DNA from: Desulfomonile tiedjei
GTDB taxonomy: Bacteria > Desulfobacterota > Desulfomonilia > Desulfomonilales > Desulfomonilaceae
Assembly (NCBI GenBank): GCA_016212925.1
Contig: JACRDF010000029.1
Location: forward strand, 1-56,532
Direction: 5' to 3'
DNA length: 56,532 nucleotides
Numbering within the stretch: the stretch's first letter is position 1; each line of letters begins with the position of its first letter. The notes beneath the pieces are model-generated. The model was not told where the DNA came from, ran no database searches, and saw only the letters and a list, made by a program, of their open reading frames with translations. Position numbers and translations under genes: made by a program. Of the stretch, positions 8,523 to 16,895 are shown piece after piece.

Positions 8523-9835
8523 TCTTGTTTCGTTTCTTCCTTCTCGGGACCGGCCGGAGATGCAAGCCCATCCAACCCGAACAGTCTTTGCGCCACATCC
8601 AGGTAGACGTTTCTCTTGGATCTCGATCCTGCTTTCTTAAGGAATGCGATGGGATCGTGAGCTATCTTGTTTATGATGGATCGGGTGATTATTTCTACGA
8701 TTTCTCTTTCGGCCGGGCTCAGAGTCGACAGCTTTCCGTTAAGGCGCGCCAGTTCCGCTTCCCGAATCCCTTCCAGTTTTTTCTTCAACGCGATTATTGT
8801 CGGTGCGGACTCCAGAGTTCGGGTCCATTCCACGAACTTCTGAGCCTCCTCCTCTACTATGGATTCACCGCGGATGGCTTCTTGCCGTCTTTCGCCGACG
8901 TTCTCGTGCACCACGGTCTGAAGGTCGTCAATGTTGTACAAGTAAACTCCGTCTATCTCGTTGGATTCCGGCTGCACATCTCGGGGGATGGCTATGTCGA
9001 TGAGGAAGATTGGGCGAAATCGCCTCCGCCGCATAACGTCCTTCAACTGAGGCGCTTTGATCAAGGATTCACAACTGCCTGTTGAAGTGATTACCACATC
9101 CGCGCCTACCAGGCCGTCATCGAGTTGTTCAATGGGAACTGCGCGGCCTCGAAGTTGGCCCGCCAGCGTACAAGCGTTTTCATACGTTCGGTTCACCACG
9201 ATTATCGGCTTTTCCGCGTGCGTCCTGAGGTGGCGAGCCGCCAGTTCTGCCATTTCGCCCGCGCCGATCAAGAGAACCGTTTTGTCTTTAAGGTCGCCCA
9301 GTATCTTTCTAGCTAGTTCCACAGCCACGTATGCCACGGACACTGCGGACAGCCCAACACCTGTCTCCGTTCGGACCCTTTTGGCGGTGAAGAAGGCCCG
9401 GTGCATCAGCCGGTTCAGGATCGGGCCGGTTGCGTTTGCGTCAGCGGCTCGGCGGTACCCTTCCTTGACCTGGCCGAGAATCTGGGGTTCTCCAACCACC
9501 ATGGAATCCAGACTGGATGCTACCCTGAAGACGTGGTTAACGGCATCAATGCCTTGCCTCACATAGAGGAAGTCGCTAAAAGTTTTTGGATCCAGATCGT
9601 GTATCCGACCCACGGCTTCGATGACATCTTCCGCCGCATTCTCGGGATGTTCGGTCATAACAATGACTTCAGATCTGTTGCAGGTCGAGAGTATCATCGC
9701 TTCTTCTACTACGGGAACGTCAGCAATCAGCCTTGTAACTCGACCGTCCTGATCGCCGGGAAAGGTTATCTTTTCCCGGATTTCAACCGGCGCAGTGGAA
9801 TGATTGAGTCCGACAACCAGTATTTCCAGCTTCAT
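8519..9835 (-). CDS. hemA: Glutamyl-tRNA reductase
   Basis: The 438-residue enzyme reduces glutamyl-tRNA(Glu) to glutamate-1-semialdehyde, the committed step of C5-pathway tetrapyrrole synthesis. It has GLNHSTAPVEIREK, the nucleophilic cysteine in ILSTCNRSE (Cys52), the GEPQILGQVKEGYR motif, an NADPH-binding LLIGAGEMAELAARHL segment and a C-terminal dimerisation domain. Both ends overlap neighbours by four bases (ccsA stop and hemC start). The glutamate-1-semialdehyde aminotransferase (hemL) and hemB genes are not in the window. Confidence 0.95.
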   Translation of the reverse strand: MKLEILVVGLNHSTAPVEIREKITFPGDQDGRVTRLIADVPVVEEAMILSTCNRSEVIVMTEHPENAAEDVIEAVGRIHDLDPKTFSDFLYVRQGIDAVNHVFRVASSLDSMVVGEPQILGQVKEGYRRAADANATGPILNRLMHRAFFTAKRVRTETGVGLSAVSVAYVAVELARKILGDLKDKTVLLIGAGEMAELAARHLRTHAEKPIIVVNRTYENACTLAGQLRGRAVPIEQLDDGLVGADVVITSTGSCESLIKAPQLKDVMRRRRFRPIFLIDIAIPRDVQPESNEIDGVYLYNIDDLQTVVHENVGERRQEAIRGESIVEEEAQKFVEWTRTLESAPTIIALKKKLEGIREAELARLNGKLSTLSPAEREIVEIITRSIINKIAHDPIAFLKKAGSRSKRNVYLDVAQRLFGLDGLASPAGPEKEETKQE

Positions 9836-10683
9836 AGCCCTTTGGTCCTCATGTACGGACTCGTCGTGCCGAATGCGTGATGCCCGCCCAACAGAGCGCT
9901 TACTCCAATGAACGTGAAAATGACCAAAACAAAACCAAGAATCGCCAGCATAGCCGCACGCTTACCACGCCAGCCCAGCGCGATCCGCTGGTGAATTATT
10001 GCAGCGTAAACAAACCAGGTTATCAGGCTCCAGGTCTCCTTGGGGTCCCAGCTCCAGTAGAAACCCCAGGCGCTGCCAGCCCATAAGGCCCCTGAAATAA
10101 TCCCTAGAGTCAGAAAGAAGAACCCGAGAGGAAGGCCCCGGCGATTGATCGAGTCCAGTGTCTCCAGAGAAGGCAGCAGTCTATGGTACCTGCCGATTTT
10201 TTTCGTTTTTATGAGTCTTTCCTGGATGATATACATCAGGCCGCCCACGGCTATGAGGGCGAAAATCCCGTTCCCGAGCAAAGCCAGCGAGACGTGTATG
10301 GGAAGCCACCAGCTTTTCAGGATCGGGACCAGAGGCTCCCTGATTTGATAGGAGAGCGTGGACCCAAACAACATCAATACCGATGCCAGAGGAGTGACTA
10401 TAGATCCGAAGATCGGGCTGGGGTCCCGATACCGCATGACAAGAAAAAGCCCCACAATCAGCCAGGCAAAGAAGGAAAGAGCGTCAAACGATGTGGCCAG
10501 AGGAAAGAATTTGGAGAAGATAGCTCGGTGCATGATGGAAAGGGTATGTGCCGAAAATCCGAGTACCGAACACCAGAATGCTATAGGCGCCCGACCCTCC
10601 GAAGACGTCAGCAAGAACACAAGATAAGCCACAGACGCGGCCAGGTACAGTGCTATGGCGATTTTGAAGAAGAACAAATCCAA
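9832..10683 (-). CDS. CcsA/HemX-type cytochrome c assembly membrane protein
   Basis: The 283-residue protein is a multi-span membrane protein (about eight helices) with the tryptophan-rich WGFYWSWDPKETWSL signature of heme-handling CcsA/ResC proteins near residue 200 and conserved histidines in flanking loops. CcsA helps export heme or present it to apocytochrome c; the homologue in hem operons is often called HemX and may affect glutamyl-tRNA reductase levels. Position immediately upstream of hemA with a four-base overlap fits either role. No ResB/Ccs1 partner is next to it. Confidence 0.85.
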   Translation of the reverse strand: MDLFFFKIAIALYLAASVAYLVFLLTSSEGRAPIAFWCSVLGFSAHTLSIMHRAIFSKFFPLATSFDALSFFAWLIVGLFLVMRYRDPSPIFGSIVTPLASVLMLFGSTLSYQIREPLVPILKSWWLPIHVSLALLGNGIFALIAVGGLMYIIQERLIKTKKIGRYHRLLPSLETLDSINRRGLPLGFFFLTLGIISGALWAGSAWGFYWSWDPKETWSLITWFVYAAIIHQRIALGWRGKRAAMLAILGFVLVIFTFIGVSALLGGHHAFGTTSPYMRTKGL

Positions 10684-10773
10684 TCTACCCGTCCCTACTC
10701 ATGACTCATATTGAATAGCGTCCAAAAGCCACAAACGAATTTAGCGAGGCTGCCAGCTTGCCAAGAAATCGGC

Positions 10774-10876
10774 TTTATCTGTTGCCTCGACAGAGGCAAC
10801 AGATAAAGATTACAGGAGTTTTTGGGGAGGGGTCCGGGGAGGGCCTTTTTGCAAAAAGGGCCTCCCCGGAAACTCC
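10774..10876. repeat. Copy B of the composite double-hairpin element
   Basis: Hairpin 1 (10774-10807) has a perfect 15-bp stem, TTTATCTGTTGCCTC paired with GAGGCAACAGATAAA around a GACA loop. Seven bases later GGAGTTTTTGGGGAGGGG leads into hairpin 2, a near-perfect palindrome centred on TTTTTGCAAAAA with GGGGAGG/CCTCCCC arms, closed outside by GGAGTTT and AAACTCC. It sits between sirC and the ccsA-like gene in the heme operon. Confidence 0.85.
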
Positions 10877-10888
10877 TCATGCCTCCCA

Positions 10889-11566
10889 CTACTGCGGCGG
10901 TTTTTCCATGGCCGGCTCGGGATTGACATTTCCCGGCAGGATGGCTTTCAGGATTTCCAGCGCCCGATCGCGATCGTTTTCGCGCAATGCCGTCAGGATT
11001 TCAGAATCGACTATCTCGAGGAAAAGCTTCTTGTTCTCGTCAGAAGGACTTCCCGCGGCAAGTACGAGCCGGCGGAGTTCACCCATGAGTCTGGTCATGG
11101 CCGCGTATTCCGGCCCGTATCGTGTCTCCAAATCCTCTCGAATCCGCCGAGCCAGGGCCGGCGACGACCCTCCCGTGCTGACTGCTATTATTAGGTCTCC
11201 CTGAGTTATCACCGCAGGCACAATGAACGTGCAGAGTTCCGGAACATCCGCAATGTTGCACGGGATTTTTCTCGCCACCGCTGCATCGTGTATCCTGATG
11301 TTGACCTCACGGCGGTTGGTGGTCCCAAAAATGAGAGCCGTTTCAGGATACCTGTCCAGGAGCTTCTCGTCGAATGGTTCAGGGAGCCAATATATTGCTC
11401 CTGTCTCGGCGAGTTCCTCCAGTTGCGGCCCCAGTTCAGGAGATATGACCGTCACACGGGCGCCGCTTTCCAAGAGGCTCCCGATCTTCCGAGCCGCTAC
11501 GCTGCCTCCGCCCACAACGATGACCTGTCTGTCATTAACGTTCATCATTACCGGGTACGGCTTCAC
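10889..11566 (-). CDS. Precorrin-2 dehydrogenase / sirohydrochlorin ferrochelatase-type protein (Met8/SirC/CysG N-domain)
   Basis: The 225-residue protein starts MKPYPVMMNVNDRQVIVVGGG, an NAD-binding Rossmann start, and has the VAARKIGSLLESGARVTVIS segment and STGGSSPALARRIREDLE helix of the CysG N-terminal domain family. It oxidises precorrin-2 to sirohydrochlorin and in some members also inserts iron; the ferrochelatase activity cannot be judged by eye. It is the first gene of the minus-strand tetrapyrrole cluster; a 205-base gap with a double-hairpin repeat separates it from ccsA. The order sirC-like, ccsA-like, hemA resembles that known in Desulfovibrio. Confidence 0.88.
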   Translation of the reverse strand: MKPYPVMMNVNDRQVIVVGGGSVAARKIGSLLESGARVTVISPELGPQLEELAETGAIYWLPEPFDEKLLDRYPETALIFGTTNRREVNIRIHDAAVARKIPCNIADVPELCTFIVPAVITQGDLIIAVSTGGSSPALARRIREDLETRYGPEYAAMTRLMGELRRLVLAAGSPSDENKKLFLEIVDSEILTALRENDRDRALEILKAILPGNVNPEPAMEKPPQ

Positions 11567-11686
11567 AGGGCATCTCCTCGAAAATAGAATATTTTACACA
11601 ATCCGCCGCAGATGGTCAATTTCTGCTGGGCTGTTTTGCCCATTGACAATTACTCACCGACGCGGCTCCCGCGATGCATACTGACA

Positions 11687-11715
11687 TTGATTCCCATTGG
11701 AATCCCCTATAGAAT
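11687..11715 (+). promoter_or_regulatory. Candidate promoter of the small gene at 11814
   Basis: TTGATT (11687-11692), 17-base spacer, TAGAAT (11710-11715). Consensus match only. Confidence 0.3.
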
Positions 11716-11813
11716 CCGGTTCATGGGATCCGCGATTGAAATGCTGAGTGAGATAACCGACATCCAAACCATTGCAGTCGGTGGTTCCATTCGGCAGCGC
11801 CAGAGTAAAGATC

Positions 11814-12047
11814 ATGGAACAGAAAAGAGAAGAACGGCATTTTGTAGTGTGCATCAAGAATGAGGGGTACGCTGCTTCATTGGAACCACGGAAGATTTAC
11901 CGAGTGGTGCCGGATAGGACGGCCGCCGGTCATAGGCTGATCCGCGTCGTAGACGAGTCCGGCGAGGATTATCTTTACTCGGAGAAGTATTTTGCTCCAA
12001 TCAGACTGCCGGACACGTTGATCGAGGCCCTGTCACTGGCCCTTTAG
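11814..12047 (+). CDS. Small conserved hypothetical protein
   Basis: From the ATG at 11814 the product is 77 residues: FVVCIKNEGYAASLEPRKIY, then a short acidic loop, LIRVVDESGEDYLYSEKYF and a PIRLPDTL tail. I recognise this as a widespread small protein family of unknown function, probably a compact beta-rich (SH3-like) fold, but cannot assign a role. The frame extends upstream to a TTG at 11772, but that part lacks the family pattern. The ribosome site is weak (AGAGTAAAG). No operon partner is evident. Confidence 0.7.
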   Translation: MEQKREERHFVVCIKNEGYAASLEPRKIYRVVPDRTAAGHRLIRVVDESGEDYLYSEKYFAPIRLPDTLIEALSLAL

Positions 12048-12192
12048 AGTTGTCCCGCTATGAACTCGACAGTGAGATGGCTCTAATGCTTGTTGCGCCG
12101 CGGCTTGCCTGTATGAGAAAGATCCCTTGCGGACACCAGCGGGTTTCGGTAGAAAGGGAGTATGACATAGAGTAAGTCGATAGGGGTGACGT

Positions 12193-12399
12193 ATGGAAAC
12201 CGTAACCGTATCTCCTAAATTCCAGGTGGTTATCCCCAAGAAAATCAGGGAAACCCTCGGCTTTCGAGTTGGAGATGATTTCCAAGTCTTGGTCTATGAG
12301 AACCGCATCGAGCTAATTCCCGTCAAGCCCGTTCAAGAGGACCGTGGCCTGCTGAGAGGAATTGATACGGCTATCAAACGGAAGCAGAATCGACGGTGA
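12193..12399 (+). CDS. AbrB/MazE/SpoVT-type DNA-binding protein, no toxin partner visible
   Basis: The 68-residue protein has the swapped-hairpin AbrB fold signature (VTVSPKFQVVIPKKIRETLGF, then VGDDFQVLVYENRIELIPV) and a short basic tail. Such proteins are usually antitoxins that repress their own operon and neutralise a PIN or MazF toxin. Here nothing that looks like a toxin follows; the next 170 bases contain only a palindromic repeat. It is either an orphan antitoxin, a free-standing regulator, or the remnant of a lost pair. Ribosome site AGGGGTG lies six bases before the ATG. Confidence 0.8.
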   Translation: METVTVSPKFQVVIPKKIRETLGFRVGDDFQVLVYENRIELIPVKPVQEDRGLLRGIDTAIKRKQNRR

Positions 12400-12482
12400 C
12401 CTAGCACCCACTGAACACAATCATTGGCCATTGCCGTCCCAAAGTGTCATGGCGTGGACGCTAGCCAGATGCAATCTTGATT

Positions 12483-12539
12483 GGTGGGACAGGCTTCCAG
12501 CCTGTCTATTTGAATGACCGGCAAGATGCCGGCGCTACA
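12483..12539. repeat. Double REP-like hairpin
   Basis: GTGGGACAGGC/GCCTGTC forms the first hairpin and ACCGGCAAGATGCCGGCGCTAC the second. The second half resembles the palindromes around the REP transposase at 54 kb; the first half resembles the one at 20.85 kb, so this is a hybrid of two subfamilies. Confidence 0.65.
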
Positions 12540-12573
12540 GAATACAAACCGCAAGACTCAAGCCGAAACAGCA

Positions 12574-13290
12574 CTACTTCAGAAACTGTCCGGGGTCATC
12601 GAGAAATTTCGCATAGAATCGGTATGCTGCGGTCTGGTTGTAATCGATGGTCTGGATGCTCGGGGTGTCGAAAGCCAGGATCTGGGCTTCAGGGCAGGCT
12701 AGAATTATGGGGGAATGGGTGGCAATTATGTACTGCTTGTTACCGTTGTTCAAGGAATCCATGATGATACGCACGAATTCTATCTGGTTGGGCGGTGACA
12801 GGGCTGATTCAGGCTCGTCGAGTAGATACAAACCGTCCAGTTGAAAACTATAACCCTTGAAGAAGGATAGGAAAGACTCCCCGTGTGAAAGCACGTTCAG
12901 AGACCCACCACCATAGTATTTGTCACGGGCAGGGTCGTCCAAGAGAATGTCATCGAGGGATGAAGCGAAGTTGAAGAAGGTCTCGGCCCTGAAATGAAAG
13001 CCGTACTTGTGCCTGGAATTCAGAGTGAGGCTTATGTGGTTCGCAAGTCGTGTTTCAAAAGGATTGTCGTGCGCCCGGTGGACTTTACTCCCTCCCCAGG
13101 GCAGAAAGCCGCTCTTTCGCCCGATCGCATCCAGGAGCGCGGACTTGCCCGAACCATTCTCGCCAACGAAAAAGGCCACCCGCGACGAGAAGTCGATCCT
13201 TTCCGTCTGCTGGAAGACTCTAATATTGAACGGGAATCGGTCGCGTGTTGGGAAACTGCCGGATTCTATGGCTACTGATTTTAGGTACAT
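12574..13290 (-). CDS. ABC-like AAA ATPase (COG3910-type predicted ATPase)
   Basis: From the ATG at 13290 the product is 238 residues. It has a Walker A (VGENGSGKSALLDAIG, about 39-54), an ABC-type signature LSHGES near 136, a Walker B GLYLLDEPESAL near 152 and an H-loop (ATHSP). There are no membrane segments. This architecture is shared by predicted ATPases of the SMC/RecF/OLD-like superfamily that act on DNA or with nucleases. It starts 35 bases after the stop of the DnaB-like gene, so the two are probably co-transcribed. The open frame extends upstream to 13437 but overlaps the preceding gene, and I do not accept that part. Substrate and role are unknown. Confidence 0.75.
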   Translation of the reverse strand: MYLKSVAIESGSFPTRDRFPFNIRVFQQTERIDFSSRVAFFVGENGSGKSALLDAIGRKSGFLPWGGSKVHRAHDNPFETRLANHISLTLNSRHKYGFHFRAETFFNFASSLDDILLDDPARDKYYGGGSLNVLSHGESFLSFFKGYSFQLDGLYLLDEPESALSPPNQIEFVRIIMDSLNNGNKQYIIATHSPIILACPEAQILAFDTPSIQTIDYNQTAAYRFYAKFLDDPGQFLK

Positions 13291-13324
13291 GAAAAGAGAG
13301 CTTTCCTCGAGAGCAGAATAGGGG

Positions 13325-14851
13325 TTACAGTTTGAAGATACCGGTATCCAGAAGTGCTCCGAACATGTCTTCCGCTTTTGCGAAGCCCTTGAATTCCTTG
13401 CTGTATTCTTCCTCGGTCTTGAAGCCAACTTCGACAAACTTATTGATATTTATGAAGAAGGCATACTGAATAGTCGGAGCCGTTTCTCCGGCGGAATCTC
13501 GATTCTTGTCTATGTGGAGGTTCACAATGTCGATTTGCGGAAGATCGGGAACCGCCATGTCCTTCTCCTTCAGGCTGATCCGGTCATGGAGGTTCTTAGT
13601 GGCCACCCAATCCTTCGACAGCACCATGGCCACATCAAGGTCGTATTCCAGATCCCCGCCACCGACGCAGTTGTGCATGGTGGGCCTGGCGAAATAGGTG
13701 GTGGAGAATTCGTCGTAGCTCGGCGGCTTTTCATCGAGCTTGCAGCCTTCCTTGTCCATGGCTGAAATTGCCAACACAGGGCATTCCAATTCCAGGCTTA
13801 GGTCCGCGAGCTGAGCGGATGCCTCATTAACCTGGCTCCTGATATCGTCGTACTGTCGTCCCAGGGGTATCTTCTGCAAGTAATCGAAAAAGATCGCTAC
13901 ATCATTGCAGCGGAATTCGTGCATTACGTTGTAAGCCTGGGCCTTGATCCGTTCTATGGTATCCTGCCGCCCTGCTTCGATGACGTAGAGATTGCTGCTG
14001 TAAGCCGCGGAACGTTCTATCACTTTCTTGACCAGGGCATGGCGCTGCTTTTCCTCCGGGGAAACCTCCGTCAACAGTTTCACGGGATTGATGTAACATT
14101 CCCGGCCCAGAAGCCGCGCAGCCAAAGTCCGCCGCGTTTGTTCCCATGTGTAGAACAGCACCGGGAAACCGTTTCTCTCGGCAAGCCGCGAGGCCATGTC
14201 CAGAGCGAAGGTGGTCTTACCACGCCTCGGGGGTCCTGCCAGGCCGTAATAGAACCCCTTCCTTATTCCGGAAAGGAGCAGTTCCAGCCTTTCGAAGGGT
14301 TGAATGGAGAAACCGAGGAGCTTCTTTTCACCTTGACGGTTAAGATCGGTTATTTCGCCAATTTCGCGGATAGTATCCTTAACCGGCGTGATCCGTTTCT
14401 TGACCTTTTGCTTCTGCATCTCGATAAGAGTTTGAATTATTCGGCTGCTGAATTCCACAAAGTCCTGGTCTTTGTATTGGCCCTTGTGCATGGAGTAGTT
14501 GGACATAACCTGGGAGAGCTTGTGCATCTTGTCGCGTAGGCTCTGGTCTTTAAGGATATCCAGATATGCCATCAACTGGTCGGCTTCCAGGCTGTCTTGC
14601 TCTCTTACAACCGCAAGTGCTTGACTTACCTCCGGGTTAAGCCATTCCTTTGTTTTAAGGGTGTTTTCGATGGTTATCCAGTCGATCACCTGTCCCGGAG
14701 TCTGGCTCATGTCATTCACTGTTTTGAAAATTACACGCAAGCTGGAATCCTTGAACACCTCTGCGGTGAAGCCGTCGCTTAACGCCCGGTTGAGAAGGTA
14801 ACGGTCATCCAGCAGCCCGGCCAGCACCTTTGCTTCGATTTCTTTTGACAT
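13325..14851 (-). CDS. DnaB-like replicative helicase paralogue (divergent)
   Basis: The 508-residue protein has a DnaB N-terminal-like helical domain (about 1-105), a linker helix, and a RecA-type core: Walker A GPPRRGKTT near 206-214, a catalytic-glutamate strand (FYTWEQTRRTLAARLL), Walker B VAIFFDYLQKI near 318-327, and the HIDKNRDSAGETAP strand that matches the K-x-R trans-acting basic residues of DnaB. Walker A is non-standard (two prolines and two arginines) and the C-terminal region beyond the core is longer than usual. These features suggest an accessory or phage-derived helicase rather than the main DnaB. GGTGAGGACTC precedes the ATG. The ATPase gene downstream is likely its partner. 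Confidence 0.78.
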   Translation of the reverse strand: MSKEIEAKVLAGLLDDRYLLNRALSDGFTAEVFKDSSLRVIFKTVNDMSQTPGQVIDWITIENTLKTKEWLNPEVSQALAVVREQDSLEADQLMAYLDILKDQSLRDKMHKLSQVMSNYSMHKGQYKDQDFVEFSSRIIQTLIEMQKQKVKKRITPVKDTIREIGEITDLNRQGEKKLLGFSIQPFERLELLLSGIRKGFYYGLAGPPRRGKTTFALDMASRLAERNGFPVLFYTWEQTRRTLAARLLGRECYINPVKLLTEVSPEEKQRHALVKKVIERSAAYSSNLYVIEAGRQDTIERIKAQAYNVMHEFRCNDVAIFFDYLQKIPLGRQYDDIRSQVNEASAQLADLSLELECPVLAISAMDKEGCKLDEKPPSYDEFSTTYFARPTMHNCVGGGDLEYDLDVAMVLSKDWVATKNLHDRISLKEKDMAVPDLPQIDIVNLHIDKNRDSAGETAPTIQYAFFININKFVEVGFKTEEEYSKEFKGFAKAEDMFGALLDTGIFKL

Positions 14852-15056
14852 GAGTCCTCACCAGTTGTGGGCAGGAAATGTGCTTTCAAACAGGGAGCCT
14901 ACGGCAAAAGTCTTACGGAAAAGTTCCCTTTCGCAGTTTCTCCGTTTGAAAGCGCATCCATTACCAAAGTACCATCCGCTCCTGATTGATGTCAAGCGGG
15001 CTTCGTTAATTACTGACGAGAATGACGATTTCAGACACAGGATGAGCCCGGCAAGC

Positions 15057-15563
15057 CTATGCTTCGGGCACGGTAAATCTCCAGCGGCAGAAGCGGTCCG
15101 CCGGATGAGGGTCGGGAGGAGCGTGGAGGCATTCCACTTGAATCGCCGGATCTATCTCGTGGGCAAAATTGACAAACTCTCCTCTATGCATCTCTTTGCA
15201 GTCGTATTCTCCCAAGTTGCGGCGTAAACGTGCCCGTTGAGTGGGACATTCAGGCACGGTAATGATGACTTCTTCAGGCCGCCGGTCTATCTCATAACCC
15301 ACCAGAGTAGTCCACGGGAACAGGCGCTGGGCCTTGACAAAGCCGTCCAGCCCCTTCTCCGTGATACCGAACCTTTTGACAATGTCTCTTGCCGTCAATC
15401 CGGCCACACGGGCCCACACCTTTTCGTTGAAGCGATTTGCCACATCCGTCCCGTATTCTTCTTCCAGAAAAATGTACCAAAACGCGTCCACTACCCGATA
15501 TTGGTGGAACAAGAAATCCAGGTAACGCTTCAGATCGTCTTTCTCCATATGGTCAAAATTCAT
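15057..15563 (-). CDS. DUF6125-like cytosolic protein
   Basis: From the ATG at 15563 (ribosome site GCGAGGTTC) the product is 168 residues. An N-terminal helical part ([17 protein letters not shown]) is followed by [22 protein letters not shown] and a cysteine-containing C-terminal half ([17 protein letters not shown]). The spacing of CP, the later Cys and the C-terminal C-x-W-x-F pattern is what I recall for the DUF6125 family seen in anaerobes; function is unknown and metal or substrate binding by the cysteines is only a guess. The frame runs upstream to 15737, but those residues look non-coding. Confidence 0.65.
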   Translation of the reverse strand: MNFDHMEKDDLKRYLDFLFHQYRVVDAFWYIFLEEEYGTDVANRFNEKVWARVAGLTARDIVKRFGITEKGLDGFVKAQRLFPWTTLVGYEIDRRPEEVIITVPECPTQRARLRRNLGEYDCKEMHRGEFVNFAHEIDPAIQVECLHAPPDPHPADRFCRWRFTVPEA

Positions 15564-16011
15564 CCGGGAACCTCGCGGATTGTGGTTGGCCAAGCGCCAC
15601 TGATCTTGTCGGAATCTCCGCGGATTGTCAATTGGAGGGTTCAATGGTGGTCGTCTGTCGGTTGAGCGGCGCGTCCGGGGGGTTGCAAAAAAACAAATTA
15701 CTGCAGACAACGCGAGGACGTATTCCAGATGAACCATCCTCGTAATTGTTCAGTCTTGCGAGGGAAAAACTCGCGCGAAACATGTCATTGCGAGCGCAGC
15801 GAAGCAATCTCGGGCCTCAAGAGCTGAGATTGCTTCGTCGCTTCACTCCTCGCAATGAAAGAGAACCGACAATTCCCCCGGCGTAAGTGGGGGGTTACGC
15901 ATCCCGGTGTTTGTCAATAGTCACGCCAGCGAGTTCTGATCCCTCGGTCTGCCCATGAGATGAACCTACCACCTCCCGTAGGACGCCCGGGAAGCCCCGG
16001 CCGCGCGGGGT
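15564..16011. other. Intergenic region carrying a dispersed inverted repeat
   Basis: Apart from the inverted repeat at 15785-15858 and GC-rich sequence near 15970-16010, nothing gene-like is seen in these 450 bases. Confidence 0.5.
15785..15858. repeat. 74-bp dispersed inverted repeat (TCATTGCGAG type)
   Basis: TCATTGCGAGCGCAGCGAAG at the left end is matched by the complementary CTTC-rich arm ending CTCGCAATGA, with GCAATCTC/GAGATTGC inside. The same type of repeat is known from many unrelated bacterial genomes and is non-coding. Confidence 0.8.
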
Positions 16012-16257
16012 CTAGAACTCCTTCACCGCGGCTAAACCGTGGCGGGAGTCGTACCCGATTCTTATGCCCCCCACTTCGAGGCCTATCGTGACGGTGCTCT
16101 GCGGGTCCAGTATATGCTGAATGGTGTATTCCTGTACGGGTCTCCCGTTGCCAGACCGCACCTCAAAGACGGTATCCCAGGAGAATGCTTCGCGAGCAAA
16201 GAACGCGGCCGACATTCCCGCAAACAATAAGGCAAAAGTTGTTGAACGAATGCTCAA
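16012..16257 (-). CDS. Small secreted protein of unknown function
   Basis: I propose a TTG start at 16257 because GGGAGGCGATCAAT is an excellent ribosome site eight bases upstream. The 81-residue product then begins MSIRSTTFALLFAGMSAAFF, a clean signal peptide, followed by about 55 mature residues (TVFEVRSGNGRPVQEYTIQH, then a beta-rich end). Short acidic/aromatic strands suggest a small periplasmic beta protein. A second secreted-protein gene diverges from it 210 bases away. No family recognised. Confidence 0.5.
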   Translation of the reverse strand: MSIRSTTFALLFAGMSAAFFAREAFSWDTVFEVRSGNGRPVQEYTIQHILDPQSTVTIGLEVGGIRIGYDSRHGLAAVKEF

Positions 16258-16469
16258 AATTGATCGCCTCCCGTAAAATTGGATGCGGTCTCCGGCCTTT
16301 TGGGTTCCGAATGGATTGGAATCAGGCAAGAATGCCGCTCTCCAACCCGCCATGTCTTGACGAACAACCGAACAGGCAGACCCTTCTCCCGCTTCGGGTT
16401 GTCGCTGGAGCAGAGATCTGCTAAAAGCTCTTGAACAAGTTGATTAACGACGGAAAGGACTTTGCGGAA

Positions 16470-16829
16470 ATGGCCAAAGCTCTATTGGTTGGGACCATAC
16501 TCGTACTTTTTCCGATACTCTCTCTGCTGGCAAACGCCCAACAGCTTTATCGACTACCCGATGTCAAGTCCATGAAACACATCACGACGAAGAATTCCGA
16601 CCATGCCCCGGACATCCCGGGAAACGAGACCACCATGGACTACTATTCCGGCCCTAATGGTGATGTGGTTACCGTATACTCGTACCGGGGCCGGACCGTG
16701 GGCTTCAGCACACACTCCAACAAGGATGTCCAGGGAAGCTATCGAGTGTTTATGGATTTGACCGGGGAAGGCTCTTTCCAGGAAATAAACAGAGGCATTC
16801 AGTGGCAACTGCCGGCTTGGGTCAAATGA
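16470..16829 (+). CDS. Small secreted protein of unknown function
   Basis: With the ATG at 16470 the product is 119 residues and starts with a signal peptide (MAKALLVGTILVLFPILSLL, cleavage near ANA-QQ). The mature part is rich in polar residues and ends with a charged/aromatic segment (MDLTGEGSFQEINRGIQWQL). An upstream in-frame TTG at 16431 is possible but would bury the signal peptide. No known domain is recognised. It is followed 66 bases later by hypA; functional linkage is doubtful. Confidence 0.55.
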   Translation: MAKALLVGTILVLFPILSLLANAQQLYRLPDVKSMKHITTKNSDHAPDIPGNETTMDYYSGPNGDVVTVYSYRGRTVGFSTHSNKDVQGSYRVFMDLTGEGSFQEINRGIQWQLPAWVK

Positions 16830-16895
16830 AGAAAGACTGTCTCCAGGGGGCGGTTCTTACGCGATCCAGTTCTTAGACAATGGTCAGGGAATATT

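Noticed and set aside
13291-13437. 49-residue extension of the ABC-like ATPase
   Set aside because: It overlaps the end of the DnaB-like gene in another frame and has no similarity to ATPases.
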